Notes: generated by a model not told the origin, from the letters alone. A stretch of DNA of 26,121 nt from JAWWPY01 sp964412845 (GCA_964412845.1 CAYPQM010000093.1:1-26121), one strand, 5' to 3'; shown: positions 1 to 7,646, counted from the stretch's first letter. Program-made: numbers and translations.

Positions 1-1633
1 GCGGCGGCGTCCCCGACGCCGGACCGAACGGCGGCCGGCCCTGCGGCGGCGTCCCGGATTGCGTCCCGGCCGGTGCCTGGCCGGCCGGCGGCCGGCGCAC
101 CGCCGGCGCTCCCCCTTGCTGCCCGATCGGCGAGACCTTGGCCTGCCGCACACCGAGTTCGATCACGTTGGTCGCCAGCACCAGCGGGCTGCGGCCGGCC
201 TCGAAATCCTTGATGTAGGACTGCTGGGTGTGCTCGTCGTACGCCGCCCGATCGCGGTAGACCTCATAGAGAATCCGCTGCAGCGGAGCGGACGGGACAC
301 CATGCACCACATAGACAAGGGTGCCAGGTTCGTGCCCCCGCACCTGCTCAACGACCTGGTCAGCCAGTCGGTCAAACTCCGCCGAGCCGTGATCGAGCAG
401 CGTGTAGATAGCGATCTGGCCGTACAGCAGCCCGATGTCGTACGCGCCCAGATCCGGGGCTCCGCGATCCCCGGCCGCCAGGCCCGTGTCCGCGCCGCGC
501 CTGTCGTACTCGCCATCGCGGTCCCGGCCGGGAAGGCCGTTCGGCCGGTAAAGAGGATCGAACGCGCCGGTGACCGGCCCGTCGAAACCACCGGTATCCG
601 GCCCGCTGAATCCGCCGGTGGCGGGGCCGCCGAAGGCACCGGTGACCGGCTTTTCGAACGCGCCGGTGACCGGCCCCTCGAACGCACCGGTAACCGGCCC
701 GTCGTAGCTTGCGTCCGGCTCGCCGTACCCGGTGTCCCCGTACTGTGCGAAACCACCGGTGTCGCCGTAGCCGCCGGACGACGCGGGATACCCGCCGCGG
801 CCGCTGTCCCGGTAGAGGTTGAGCGAATCGTCAGCGCCGCGGTCGCCGCTGGCGTACAGGCCGAGCGAATCATCGCCGCCGTACTGCCCGGAGCCCCAGC
901 CATTGGCCGGGACCGCCGGACCCCACCCAGTGTCGTCGCCCGCACCGCGCGCCGCGCGCAGCGCAGCCAGCTGGAACCGGCCGGCCAGCAGCCCCGCGAG
1001 GATCGCCAGGCCGGCGGCAAGCACGCAGAGCACCGGGTAGCCCGAGTTCGCCGGCAGGCGGACCGAAATCCCCGCCGTCGCGAGGATGGCCAAGCCAGCC
1101 ACGCCGGCCGAGACGAACCCGGCCTGCCCGGCGGGACCGCCACGTGACCGCGCACCAGCGACGATCGCCGCCACCAGCGCGGTGATCACGGTGACCCCGA
1201 CGACGACGAGCAGCAGCAGGTTCGGGAGGGGGCCGTAGAACACGGAGGCGGAGGGCCAGGACCGGCCGAAGGCCTGCGGATTCAGCGGGTCGATGCCCAG
1301 GATCACCCCGGCGACCACGGCCAGCGCGGAAAAAGCCAGCCGCCCCGCGAACCTGGCCGCCGTGCTCCGCGCGGCCACCTCGACGACCCCCCAGGCGAGG
1401 GCCACCGGGGCGATCATCTGCGCACCCACGTGCAGGGCGCGGAACGTGATCGGAGCGAAGCCCTTCCGGTAGCCCAGCACCTGGGCGGCCAGCGCGACAG
1501 TGAGCCCGGCCGTCGCGATCGCCCAGGCGATCACGTCAGCCCGGGGCGTGCGGGCGCACCGCGCCACGAGAACGGCGGTCCCGGCGGCCGCCGCCAGCGT
1601 GCCGACCAGCGCTACCACGAGCGAAATAGACAT
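1..1633 (-). CDS. Polytopic membrane protein with octapeptide-repeat linker and ABM-like domain (C-terminus cut by window edge)
   Basis: I do not recognise the gene as a whole. The frame is open from ATG at 1633 to the left edge (544 codons with no stop). Residues 1-220 hold about seven hydrophobic segments (roughly 3-25, 33-53, 62-88, 96-114, 134-158, 168-190, 198-218). A Gly/Asp/Tyr-rich linker follows, with DDSLxLY twice and then six tandem octapeptides of the type GPVTGAFE (residues ~312-359). Residues ~395-495 resemble an antibiotic-biosynthesis-monooxygenase (ABM, dimeric alpha/beta barrel) domain: EPGTLVYVVH, then YEVYRDRAAYDEHTQ and YIKDFE. A Pro/Gly-rich tail runs off the edge. ABM domains act on quinones, haem or polyketides, so a membrane-linked quinol oxygenase-like role is possible but inferred. 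No clear Shine-Dalgarno is visible. The gene is divergent from the HAD-IB gene, 90 bp away. Confidence 0.75.
   Translation of the reverse strand, partial: MSISLVVALVGTLAAAAGTAVLVARCARTPRADVIAWAIATAGLTVALAAQVLGYRKGFAPITFRALHVGAQMIAPVALAWGVVEVAARSTAARFAGRLAFSALAVVAGVILGIDPLNPQAFGRSWPSASVFYGPLPNLLLLVVVGVTVITALVAAIVAGARSRGGPAGQAGFVSAGVAGLAILATAGISVRLPANSGYPVLCVLAAGLAILAGLLAGRFQLAALRAARGAGDDTGWGPAVPANGWGSGQYGGDDSLGLYASGDRGADDSLNLYRDSGRGGYPASSGGYGDTGGFAQYGDTGYGEPDASYDGPVTGAFEGPVTGAFEKPVTGAFGGPATGGFSGPDTGGFDGPVTGAFDPLYRPNGLPGRDRDGEYDRRGADTGLAAGDRGAPDLGAYDIGLLYGQIAIYTLLDHGSAEFDRLADQVVEQVRGHEPGTLVYVVHGVPSAPLQRILYEVYRDRAAYDEHTQQSYIKDFEAGRSPLVLATNVIELGVRQAKVSPIGQQGGAPAVRRPPAGQAPAGTQSGTPPQGRPPFGPASGTPP
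557..700 (-). repeat. Six tandem 24-bp repeats coding GPVTGAF-type octapeptides
   Basis: Read on the minus strand, six consecutive in-frame 24-bp units encode GPVTGAFE, GPVTGAFE, KPVTGAFG, GPATGGFS, GPDTGGFD and GPVTGAFD. The invariant core is P-x-T-G-[AG]-F. The repeats sit in the linker between the membrane part and the ABM-like domain. They are diverged at synonymous positions, so the array is not a very recent expansion. Confidence 0.9.
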
Positions 1634-1709
1634 TGCAGCCTATAGTGCCTGACGCACGCCCTGGATGCGACCAGATGGATGACCAGGTAAGGCGGCCGTC
1701 CTAGCTCGG

Positions 1710-1715
1710 TAAGCT
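1710..1715 (+). promoter_or_regulatory. Candidate -10 box for the HAD-IB gene
   Basis: TAAGCT lies 8 nt before the ATG at 1724 and no Shine-Dalgarno is present, so transcription probably starts at or next to the start codon (leaderless). No convincing -35 was found. Confidence 0.4.
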
Positions 1716-1723
1716 ATGACACC

Positions 1724-2680
1724 ATGAGGCAGCTGCCAGGACGGCTCCCCGTGCCAGGCCGTGGGACTCGCGCAGCCGGCTCCGATCTCGCCCACCCCGA
1801 CCAGCGCGGCGGCAAGCCCAGACAGCTTCGCAAGAACCGGGCCGCCCTGGCCGGGGCGGCCTCCGCGGCGGCGGCCGCCGTGCATCGGCACCCCCCAGAA
1901 CCTGATCCCACCGCGGGCGCTTTCTTTGACGTTGACAACACGCTCATGCGCGGCGCATCGATCTACTATTTCGCCCGGGGCCTGGCCGCCCGCAAGATGT
2001 TCGGGCCGCGGGACCTGGCCCGGATGGCCTGGGGCCAACTGTCGTTCCGGGTGCGCGGCGCCGAGAACTCCGGGCACATCGACGCGGCGCGCGAGGCCGC
2101 GCTCGCCTTCGTGATGGGGCACAAGGTGGCCGACATCATCGGGCTGTCCGAGGAGATCTACGACGAGAGCATGGCCGACCGGATCTGGGAAGGCACGAGA
2201 GCGCTCGCCCAGCGGCACCTCGAGGCCGGACAGCGGGTCTGGCTCGTCACCGCCACGCCGGTGGAACTGGCCAGCATCATCTCCCGCCGGCTCGGCCTGA
2301 CCGGCGCCCTTGGCACGGTCGCCGAGTCAGTCGACGGCCAGTACACGGGACGGCTCGTCGGCGGGCTGCTGCACGGTGACGCCAAGGCCGCGGCGGTCCA
2401 GGCGCTCGCCGACCGCGAAGGGCTCGACCTGGCCCGCTGCTCCGCGTACAGCGACTCCGCCAATGACCTGCCCATGCTGGAGCTTGTTGGCTACCCCAAC
2501 GTGGTCAACCCGGATGCCGAGCTGCGGGCCGAGGCGAGGATCAGGGACTGGCCGGTGCACGACTTCCGTTCCGGCCGCCGGGCCACGCTGATCGCGCTGC
2601 CGGCTGCGGCCGGGGCAGGTGCGGTCGTCGGCGGGGTCGCGGCCGCCGCCGCGCTGCGCCGGCGCCGGGCCCGCGGCTGA
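1724..2680 (+). CDS. HAD-superfamily IB hydrolase (SerB-like phosphatase) with C-terminal membrane anchor
   Basis: Predicted phosphomonoesterase of HAD subfamily IB, the phosphoserine phosphatase-like group (318 aa). Motif I is FFDVDNT at 67-73 (nucleophile D69, acid D71). Motif II is the Thr in LVTATP (174-179). The motif III lysine is in GDAKAAAV (K221), and motif IV is YSDSANDLPML at 242-252. Residues 1-60 are a basic, Ala-rich extension. Residues ~285-310 are hydrophobic and followed by RRRRARG, which suggests a single tail anchor. The substrate is not evident from sequence; SerB itself is shorter and lacks this tail. The gene converges on a PlsC-like acyltransferase, and such pairs often act in phospholipid metabolism, so a lipid phosphate substrate is plausible (inference). 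The ATG at 1724 is chosen because of the TANNNT box just upstream; a start nearer the HAD domain cannot be excluded. Confidence 0.9.
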   Translation: MRQLPGRLPVPGRGTRAAGSDLAHPDQRGGKPRQLRKNRAALAGAASAAAAAVHRHPPEPDPTAGAFFDVDNTLMRGASIYYFARGLAARKMFGPRDLARMAWGQLSFRVRGAENSGHIDAAREAALAFVMGHKVADIIGLSEEIYDESMADRIWEGTRALAQRHLEAGQRVWLVTATPVELASIISRRLGLTGALGTVAESVDGQYTGRLVGGLLHGDAKAAAVQALADREGLDLARCSAYSDSANDLPMLELVGYPNVVNPDAELRAEARIRDWPVHDFRSGRRATLIALPAAAGAGAVVGGVAAAAALRRRRARG

Positions 2681-2696
2681 CCCGCCACCGCACCAG

Positions 2697-2718
2697 GCCG
2701 TGGCCGGCCGGCCACGGC
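2697..2718. terminator. Perfect 22-bp palindrome between convergent genes, probable bidirectional terminator
   Basis: The arms GCCGTGGCCGG and CCGGCCACGGC are perfect reverse complements with no spacer. They fill the 46-bp gap between the stop codons of the HAD-IB gene and the acyltransferase gene. There is no T-tract on either side, as is usual for GC-rich actinomycete terminators. Confidence 0.6.
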
Positions 2719-2726
2719 ACCGGGAG

Positions 2727-3794
2727 TCAGCCGAAGGCTGGGCCACGCTCCGCGAGCAGTTCGTCAAGCTTGCGCTGGACCGTGCCGCGGACCGCGTCAG
2801 TCAGCTCCGCGATAACCGCCGGGTCATCCTCCGCGCCCGCTGGATAGCCGCTGGTGGGCACCGGCGGGCAGAACTCGATGATCCATTGGGACGGCAGCGG
2901 GATCGCGCCCACCGGGCCGAGCCAGGGGAACAATGGCGTGATCGGGAAGTAGGGCAGCCCGAGCAGCCGGGCCAGCGGCTTCGCGTTCCCGATCATCGGG
3001 AAGATCTCCTCAGCCCCGACGATGGCGCAGGGGATGATCGGAACCCGCGCCCGGATCGCGGACACCGCGAACCCGCCGCGGCCGAAGCGCTGCAGCTGGT
3101 ACCGCTGGCCGAATGGCTTGCCGATCCCCCGGAACCCCTCGGGGAAGACCCCGACCAGCTCGCCGGACTGCAGCAACTGGTGCGCGCCGGCCGGGCCGGC
3201 CGGGGTGTGCCCGGCCTTGCGGGCCAGCACGGACAGGACCGGCAGCTCATACACCAGATCCGCGCCGAGCAGGCGCAGGTTCCGGTGGCTGGGATGCTCG
3301 TCGTGCAGCCCCGACTGCAGCATGATCGCATCGACCGGGAGCACCCCGGAATGGTTCGCCACAACCAGGGCCGCCCCCTGGCCGGGCACATGCGCCAGGC
3401 CTTTCATCTGAACCTGGAACCAATGCTGGTAGAGCGCACGCGCGGCCGGCATCAACACCCGCGAGTTGAACTCGGGGTCGAAGCCGAACTCGTCAATGTC
3501 GCTTTCGCCGACCATCTGGCGGCAGGCGAACTCCACGGCCCCAGCGATCCGCCCGCGCCAGTCAGCGGCCCGCGCCGGGCGGTCCCCGGTGACCTGATCA
3601 CGATCGGCCGCCTGGTCTCCGCCGGAAGGGCAGTTCAGCTGCTCCCGGGAACCGTTCCGCGGAAGGCGGCCGGTCTTGGCGGGGCGGTACTCCCCGTTAT
3701 CGCTGGGCACGGCGCCGCCAGCCACGATGCCGTCCGGCACTCGCCCCGGCGTACCGTGCAGCCTGCTGACGGCCAGCGCTGAAGGCTGCCCCAC
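2727..3794 (-). CDS. Lysophospholipid acyltransferase family protein (PlsC-like)
   Basis: Predicted acyltransferase moving an acyl group to a lyso-lipid or glycerol-type acceptor at the membrane. The GTG at 3794 is preferred over the longer TTG frame at 3842 because GGGAGGGGG lies just upstream; this gives 355 aa. The acyltransferase block has NHSGVLPVD (residues 147-155, His148 and Asp155). That spacing is longer than the classical HX4D motif but still pairs His and Asp after a hydrophobic strand. FPEG at 217-220 is the acceptor-phosphate block, and VPIIPCAIVGAEE follows. Residues 1-80 are polar and low complexity. No convincing transmembrane helix is obvious, so it may be peripheral. The exact acceptor (1-acylglycerol-3-phosphate or another) cannot be read from sequence. 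The gene lies downstream of the bS22-like gene, separated by a hairpin. Confidence 0.88.
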   Translation of the reverse strand: MGQPSALAVSRLHGTPGRVPDGIVAGGAVPSDNGEYRPAKTGRLPRNGSREQLNCPSGGDQAADRDQVTGDRPARAADWRGRIAGAVEFACRQMVGESDIDEFGFDPEFNSRVLMPAARALYQHWFQVQMKGLAHVPGQGAALVVANHSGVLPVDAIMLQSGLHDEHPSHRNLRLLGADLVYELPVLSVLARKAGHTPAGPAGAHQLLQSGELVGVFPEGFRGIGKPFGQRYQLQRFGRGGFAVSAIRARVPIIPCAIVGAEEIFPMIGNAKPLARLLGLPYFPITPLFPWLGPVGAIPLPSQWIIEFCPPVPTSGYPAGAEDDPAVIAELTDAVRGTVQRKLDELLAERGPAFG

Positions 3795-3894
3795 GGTGAT
3801 CCCCCTCCCACGGCCCGCCAAGCCGTCCAGATACTGGCCCAAGTGCCGCTCTACAGCTACGGCTCTCCCGGCCGGGCGCCCCGCGCGGGCGATC

Positions 3895-3926
3895 GCTCAG
3901 GCGGCCGGCCCGTGACCGGCCTGAGC
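3895..3926 (-). terminator. Hairpin downstream of the bS22-like gene
   Basis: The arms GCTCAGGC (3895-3902) and GCCTGAGC (3919-3926) pair perfectly, with additional GGCCGG/CCGGCC complementarity inside. It starts 14 nt after the bS22-like stop codon in the minus direction and ends about 100 bp before the acyltransferase start, so it probably ends the short upstream transcript. The rest of 3795-3940 shows no gene. Confidence 0.55.
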
Positions 3927-3940
3927 GCGCCAGCGCGACG

Positions 3941-4039
3941 TTACTTCTTGTTCCGCCGCTGGACGCGAGTCTTCCGGAGCAGCTTGCGGTGCTTTTTCTT
4001 GGCCATTCTCTTACGACGCTTTTTGATGACGGAACCCAC
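3941..4039 (-). CDS. bS22-like small ribosomal protein (AURKAIP1/COX24 domain), 32 aa
   Basis: A very short ORF starting at GTG 4039 encodes MGSVIKKRRKRMAKKKHRK and continues to a QRRNKK end (32 aa, over half Lys/Arg). This matches the actinobacterial AURKAIP1/COX24-domain proteins, described as the extra ribosomal protein bS22 at the decoding region of the 30S subunit in mycobacteria. AGGGTGGG lies about 5 nt upstream as Shine-Dalgarno. Its position behind a BldC-like HTH gene is a familiar actinomycete arrangement, which supports the call. Lysine codons AAG/AAA cluster here and make the gene locally AT-richer than its neighbours, as expected for this composition. Confidence 0.9.
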   Translation of the reverse strand: MGSVIKKRRKRMAKKKHRKLLRKTRVQRRNKK

Positions 4040-4176
4040 GACACCCACCCTCGCTCGACGCACTGGAAATCAGGCATGCAACGCGCAGGCCCGACGCCGA
4101 CCGGCTGGGCACACGCCAACGCCACAGGGTACCTCCCCGCTGGCCTGATCGGCGAAGCCGCCTGCGCCAGGCGCGG

Positions 4177-4380
4177 TCAGCTCGCCGCGACGAACGACTC
4201 TCTCAGGTACCGGTTGACGGCCTGCTCGGGCACGCGGAACGACCTGCCTACCCGGATCGCCTCCAGTTCACCCGAGTGAACCAGACGGTAGACCGTCATC
4301 TTCGACACGCGCATGATCGTGGCCACTTCGGCCACGGTCAGGAACCTGACATCGCTTAGGGGAGTCTCACCTGCAGTCAT
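4177..4380 (-). CDS. BldC/excisionase-type small helix-turn-helix DNA-binding protein
   Basis: A 67-aa protein that is almost entirely a MerR/excisionase-type winged HTH: FLTVAEVATIMRVSKMTVYR (residues 13-32) then SGELEAIRVGRSFRVPEQAV (36-55). It lacks any effector domain, like BldC, which binds DNA cooperatively as head-to-tail multimers. It is not BldC itself by sequence memory (BldC has a GGHRRY wing; this one has GRSFRV), so I give no symbol. The start is ATG 4380, with GGAGGTAGGG 6-9 nt upstream; a longer in-frame reading to 4491 has no such signal. It may be co-transcribed with the bS22-like gene 137 bp downstream. It has its own promoter and a leader hairpin. Confidence 0.9.
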   Translation of the reverse strand: MTAGETPLSDVRFLTVAEVATIMRVSKMTVYRLVHSGELEAIRVGRSFRVPEQAVNRYLRESFVAAS

Positions 4381-4404
4381 GAATTCCCTACCTCCGCGCG
4401 GGGG

Positions 4405-4438
4405 CTGGTGCGCCTCAGCCGGATTTTCGGCGCACCAG
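4405..4438 (-). promoter_or_regulatory. Inverted repeat in the 5' leader of the BldC-like gene
   Basis: The arms CTGGTGCGCC (4405-4414) and GGCGCACCAG (4429-4438) are perfect 10-bp complements around a 14-nt loop. The element lies between the predicted promoter and the Shine-Dalgarno, so it could be an operator, a leader hairpin, or a site bound by the small HTH protein itself. Confidence 0.6.
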
Positions 4439-4452
4439 TCACCTCTGTCACC

Positions 4453-4480
4453 AGCGTAAGTCCTGTACGGAAAAGGGCAA
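4453..4480 (-). promoter_or_regulatory. Candidate promoter of the BldC-like gene
   Basis: On the minus strand TTGCCC (4475-4480) and TACGCT (4453-4458) are separated by 16 nt, a good housekeeping-sigma fit. It predicts a start near 4446 and a leader of about 65 nt. Upstream, GACACAGG occurs twice at 4506-4513 and 4520-4527 (14-bp phase), as seen on the plus strand. The rest of 4381-4548 shows no gene. Confidence 0.5.
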
Positions 4481-4548
4481 CCCCCCCTCATCGGGCATCA
4501 TCCACGACACAGGTGATTGGACACAGGGCCGTAGCAGTGACGAAGCCC

Positions 4549-5715
4549 TTACGGAGCGGGAAACAATCCGTGCGAAGGGAAGACCGCGCTGCGGGTGGCC
4601 ATGATCGCCCGGTCCACCGCATCGGCCGGATCGTAGCCGGACGAGAACGGGGCGAAGGCGGCCTCGGCACCATCGGTCATCCGTTCCGGCGCCTTGGAGT
4701 CCGTCCGGCCGCGGACAAACTCGCGCCATTCCGGCGGCGTCTCCAGCTGCGGGTCGAGCGGGCGCCCGGCCGCCTCGGTCATCAGGTGGGTCCAGGTCCT
4801 CGGTACCACGAGAACCAGCTCATATCCGCCGCCGCCGGTGAGCACCCATCTGCCACCTGCAGTTTCGTGGGCCAGCCGGTGCAGCGCCGCGTGTGCACTG
4901 CGCTGCCCGTCGATACTCAGCTCCAGGTGGGCGAGGGGATCAAGCCAGTGACTGTCGCAGCCGTGCTGGCTGACCAGCACTTGCGGGCGGAACGACCGCA
5001 GCAGCGGCGGCACGACCGCGTCGAAGGCGCGCAGCCACCCGCCGTCGCCGGTCCCCGCGGGCAGCGCCACATTGACCGCCATCCCCTCGGCACCGGGGCC
5101 GCCCACGTCACCTGGCAGGCCGGTCCCGGGGAAGAGGCTCCTCGGATGCTCGTGCAGGCTGACCGTCAGCACCCGCGGGTCGTCATAGAAAGCCGCTTGC
5201 ACCCCATCGCCGTGGTGGACGTCGATGTCGACGTAGGCGACCCGTTCCGCGCCCTGCCGCAGCAGCCAGGCGATCGCGATGGCCGGGTCGTTGTACACGC
5301 AGAAGCCGCTGGCGGACCGGCGCATGGCATGGTGCAGGCCGCCGGCGATGCTCACCGCGTGGTCGGCCTGCGACGTCCAGACGGCCCGCGCCGCGGCCAA
5401 GGTGGCCCCGGCGACCAGCGCCGAAGCGTCGTGCATGCCGGAGAAGATCGGATTGTCGGGGGTGCCCAGGCCGAAACCCAGGTTGGCCGCACCGAGCCGC
5501 ACGGCCTCGATGTACTCCGGGTCGTGCACCAACTCCAGCTCGCCCTGCGTGGCTGGCTCAGGTACGGCCGTGGTGACGCCTTCGGCGGTAAACAAGCCGA
5601 AGGCCCGGGCCAGCTCGATCGTGAGCTCCACCCGCACGGGGGCCAGGGGATGCTCGGGCCCGAAGTCGTACCCGGTGAGCCGGTCGTCCCACGCAACATG
5701 CAGTGAGCAGGCCAC
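4549..5715 (-). CDS. acuC: AcuC-type zinc-dependent deacetylase (class I HDAC family)
   Basis: Predicted Zn-dependent protein deacetylase of the AcuC/HDAC family; AcuC in Bacillus deacetylates and reactivates acetyl-CoA synthetase. GTG 5715 is chosen because GGAGGGGGC lies 3 nt upstream and the resulting N-terminus MACSLHVAWDD runs straight into the family motif TGYDFGPEHPLAPVR (388 aa); a GTG ten codons earlier is possible. Visible active-site elements are GGLHHAM (His128-His129), YVDIDVHHGDG (Asp165 and His167 as Zn ligands), QHGCDSHWLDP (Asp254 as third ligand) and GGGGYEL (catalytic Tyr298). All expected catalytic residues are present. It lies 59 bp downstream of proC on the same strand; no acetyl-CoA synthetase or acetyltransferase gene lies nearby. 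Confidence 0.93.
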   Translation of the reverse strand: MACSLHVAWDDRLTGYDFGPEHPLAPVRVELTIELARAFGLFTAEGVTTAVPEPATQGELELVHDPEYIEAVRLGAANLGFGLGTPDNPIFSGMHDASALVAGATLAAARAVWTSQADHAVSIAGGLHHAMRRSASGFCVYNDPAIAIAWLLRQGAERVAYVDIDVHHGDGVQAAFYDDPRVLTVSLHEHPRSLFPGTGLPGDVGGPGAEGMAVNVALPAGTGDGGWLRAFDAVVPPLLRSFRPQVLVSQHGCDSHWLDPLAHLELSIDGQRSAHAALHRLAHETAGGRWVLTGGGGYELVLVVPRTWTHLMTEAAGRPLDPQLETPPEWREFVRGRTDSKAPERMTDGAEAAFAPFSSGYDPADAVDRAIMATRSAVFPSHGLFPAP

Positions 5716-5774
5716 GGTGCCCCCTCCCAGCCCCAGGCTCGTCACGCCCGGCTCGTCATGTCAGGGGCGCCGGA

Positions 5775-6581
5775 TCAGGCGCCCCTCTCCGCGCCGCCCA
5801 GTTCGGCGCCGCGATCACGGGCGGCCTCGATGGCGGCCAGGACCGCCGCGCGGACCCCGTGCCGCTCCAGTTCACGGATGGCGGAGATGGTCGTCCCGCC
5901 GGGGGACGTCACCGCCTCACGCAGGATCACCGGGTGCTCGCCGGTCTCACGCAGCATGGTCGCCGCCCCGTACACCGCCTGGATGACCATCTCCAGCGCG
6001 GTGCCGCGCGGCATGCCCAGCAGGATCCCGGCGTCCACCATGGCCTCGACGAGGAAATACACGTAGGCCGGGCCGCTGCCGGACAGGGCCGTGGCGGCGT
6101 CCTGCTGCGATTCCGGGATCCGCAGCACCTTGCCCACCGGGCGGAGCAGTTCCTCAGCCCGCTCCAGATGCTCGCGGCGGGCGTGCGCGCCCGGTGAGAT
6201 GACGCTCATCGCCTCATCCACCAGGACCGGCGTGTTGGACATGACCCGGACCACGGGGGCGTCCACGCCCAGCCGACGCTCGATCAGCGCGGTGGTGATG
6301 CCGGCCGCCACGGAGATCACCAGATTGTCGGCCGGCCGGTGCGGGGCGATCTCGTCCAGCAGCGTGGGCATGTCCTGGGGCTTGACCGTGAGGATGAGCG
6401 TCTCAGCGACCTTCGCCGCCTCAGCGGCGCTGAGCACGCCGATCCCGTAGCTGTCACGTAGCTGTGCGGCGCGTTCCGGCCGCCGTACGACGGCGACCAC
6501 TCCGGACGGCGCGCGGCCCGCCCGCAGCAGTCCAGAGATGAGCGCCTCGCCCATCTTGCCCGCACCGAGGATTCCGATCAC
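5775..6581 (-). CDS. proC: Pyrroline-5-carboxylate reductase
   Basis: Last step of proline synthesis: NAD(P)H-dependent reduction of 1-pyrroline-5-carboxylate to L-proline in the cytosol. The 268-aa length is typical. The N-terminal Rossmann motif is GILGAGKMGEAL (3-14). The dimerisation and substrate domain has ALSGSGPAYVY (165-175) and the signature VTSPGGTTISAI (224-235). The start is GTG 6581: an ATG four bases upstream is in another frame, and the Rossmann strand begins at residue 2. TAGGCT lies exactly 7 nt before the GTG, so the mRNA is probably leaderless. The proline-degrading enzyme is encoded directly upstream on the same strand. Confidence 0.96.
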   Translation of the reverse strand: MIGILGAGKMGEALISGLLRAGRAPSGVVAVVRRPERAAQLRDSYGIGVLSAAEAAKVAETLILTVKPQDMPTLLDEIAPHRPADNLVISVAAGITTALIERRLGVDAPVVRVMSNTPVLVDEAMSVISPGAHARREHLERAEELLRPVGKVLRIPESQQDAATALSGSGPAYVYFLVEAMVDAGILLGMPRGTALEMVIQAVYGAATMLRETGEHPVILREAVTSPGGTTISAIRELERHGVRAAVLAAIEAARDRGAELGGAERGA

Positions 6582-6588
6582 TCATCGG

Positions 6589-6594
6589 AGCCTA
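6589..6594 (-). promoter_or_regulatory. Candidate -10 box for proC
   Basis: TAGGCT on the minus strand is 7 nt before the GTG start, which predicts a leaderless transcript. It implies that proC has its own promoter inside the 31-bp gap after the proline dehydrogenase gene. Confidence 0.5.
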
Positions 6595-6612
6595 TCGCGG
6601 CGCGCCGGATCA

Positions 6613-7548
6613 TTAGCTCCTCGTCGCCAGCGAGCGCAGGAAGAACATGAGGTTGGCCGGGCGCTCGGCGAGCCGGCGGACCAGGTAGCTGTACCAGTCC
6701 CGGCCGTACGGCAGGTAGACGCGGACGGCGGCGCCGCCGGCCGCGAGGCGCTGCTGCTCGTTGGCCCGGACGCCGAAGAGCATCTGATACTCGAAGCTGT
6801 CCGCGGGCCGGCCAGCCAGCCTGACCTGGGCCGCGGCGATGCTGATCAGACGTGGGTCATGGGTCGCCACCATCGGGTAGCCAGGGCCGTCGAGCAGGAC
6901 CCGCAGGCACCGGACGTAGCTGCGGTCCACCTCCCGCTGGGCACGGAAGGCGACGCTGTCGGGAGCGCGGTAGGCGCCCTTGCACAGCCGCACCCGCGAT
7001 CCCGGGCGGGCCAGGTCCGCGCAGTCCGGCACGCTCCGCCGCAGCCCGGACTGGATCACGCAACCGAGGTCGGGAAATTCCCCGCGCAGTTGCGCGACGA
7101 GCCGCAAGGTGGGCTCGACCCAGGTGTGGTCCTCCATGTCCAGCGTCACCGTGGTGCCCGCATCGCGGGCCGCCGCGCAGATCCGGCTGATGTTCTCCGC
7201 CGCGGTCTTCTCACCGTGCTCAGCCAGGCCGACGCCCACCGCGGTGGGTTTCACGGATACCTCGGCCCGGCCGCCCGCTGACAACCCGGCCGCGCCGAGC
7301 ATGCCGAGCAACCGGATGTACTCACCGGCCACCGCCGCCGCCTGCTCCGGGTCGGCGGTGTCCTCGCCGAGGTAGTCGAGGCTCACCCGCAGGCCACTGG
7401 CCAGCAACCGCCTGGTGACCTGCACCGCCTCGGCCGCATCGTCTCCCGCTACGTAGCGGGAGACGATGCCGCGCGCGTACGGGGCCGATGTGATCAGCCG
7501 ACGCGCCCGGTCACTGCCCGAGGCGGCCAACAGCGTGCGGCGGAGCAC
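6613..7548 (-). CDS. Monofunctional proline dehydrogenase
   Basis: FAD-dependent oxidation of L-proline to pyrroline-5-carboxylate, usually at the membrane with electrons passed to quinone. The GTG at 7548 is chosen because GGGAGG lies 9 nt upstream and the N-terminus VLRRTLLAAS fits the family; the 311-aa product has the size of monofunctional bacterial enzymes rather than the long PutA fusion. Barrel and FAD/substrate motifs seen: VSVKPTAVG (98-106), TLDMEDHTW (135-143), IQSGLRR (165-171), LCKGAYR (188-194), VATHDPRLI (227-235), EYQMLFGVR (253-261) and the C-terminal RR pair (291-292) in YLVRRLAERP. The usual partner P5C dehydrogenase is absent; its neighbour is proC, which makes the reverse conversion. 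Confidence 0.93.
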   Translation of the reverse strand: MLRRTLLAASGSDRARRLITSAPYARGIVSRYVAGDDAAEAVQVTRRLLASGLRVSLDYLGEDTADPEQAAAVAGEYIRLLGMLGAAGLSAGGRAEVSVKPTAVGVGLAEHGEKTAAENISRICAAARDAGTTVTLDMEDHTWVEPTLRLVAQLRGEFPDLGCVIQSGLRRSVPDCADLARPGSRVRLCKGAYRAPDSVAFRAQREVDRSYVRCLRVLLDGPGYPMVATHDPRLISIAAAQVRLAGRPADSFEYQMLFGVRANEQQRLAAGGAAVRVYLPYGRDWYSYLVRRLAERPANLMFFLRSLATRS

Positions 7549-7606
7549 CGTGAACGACCTCCCGTGGTCGCGGTCCGGTGGCCGTCGCGCTCGGCGGCCG
7601 TCTGCT

Positions 7607-7646
7607 GACGCCCCACGGTGCCCGTGGACGCCCCACGGTGCCCATG
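7607..7646. repeat. Two tandem 20-bp repeats upstream of proline dehydrogenase
   Basis: The unit GACGCCCCACGGTGCCCGTG (7607-7626) is followed directly by GACGCCCCACGGTGCCCATG (7627-7646), a 19/20 match. The pair lies 59-98 bp upstream of the proline dehydrogenase start in a 127-bp intergenic region that shows no other gene. Two near-helical turns per unit would place two proteins on one face, so it is a candidate regulator site. Confidence 0.85.

Noticed and set aside
59..1147. 362-aa plus-strand ORF antisense to the membrane/ABM gene
   Set aside because: Arg/Ala/Pro-rich shadow translation of GC-rich DNA; the opposite strand has clear helices, repeats and an ABM-like domain.
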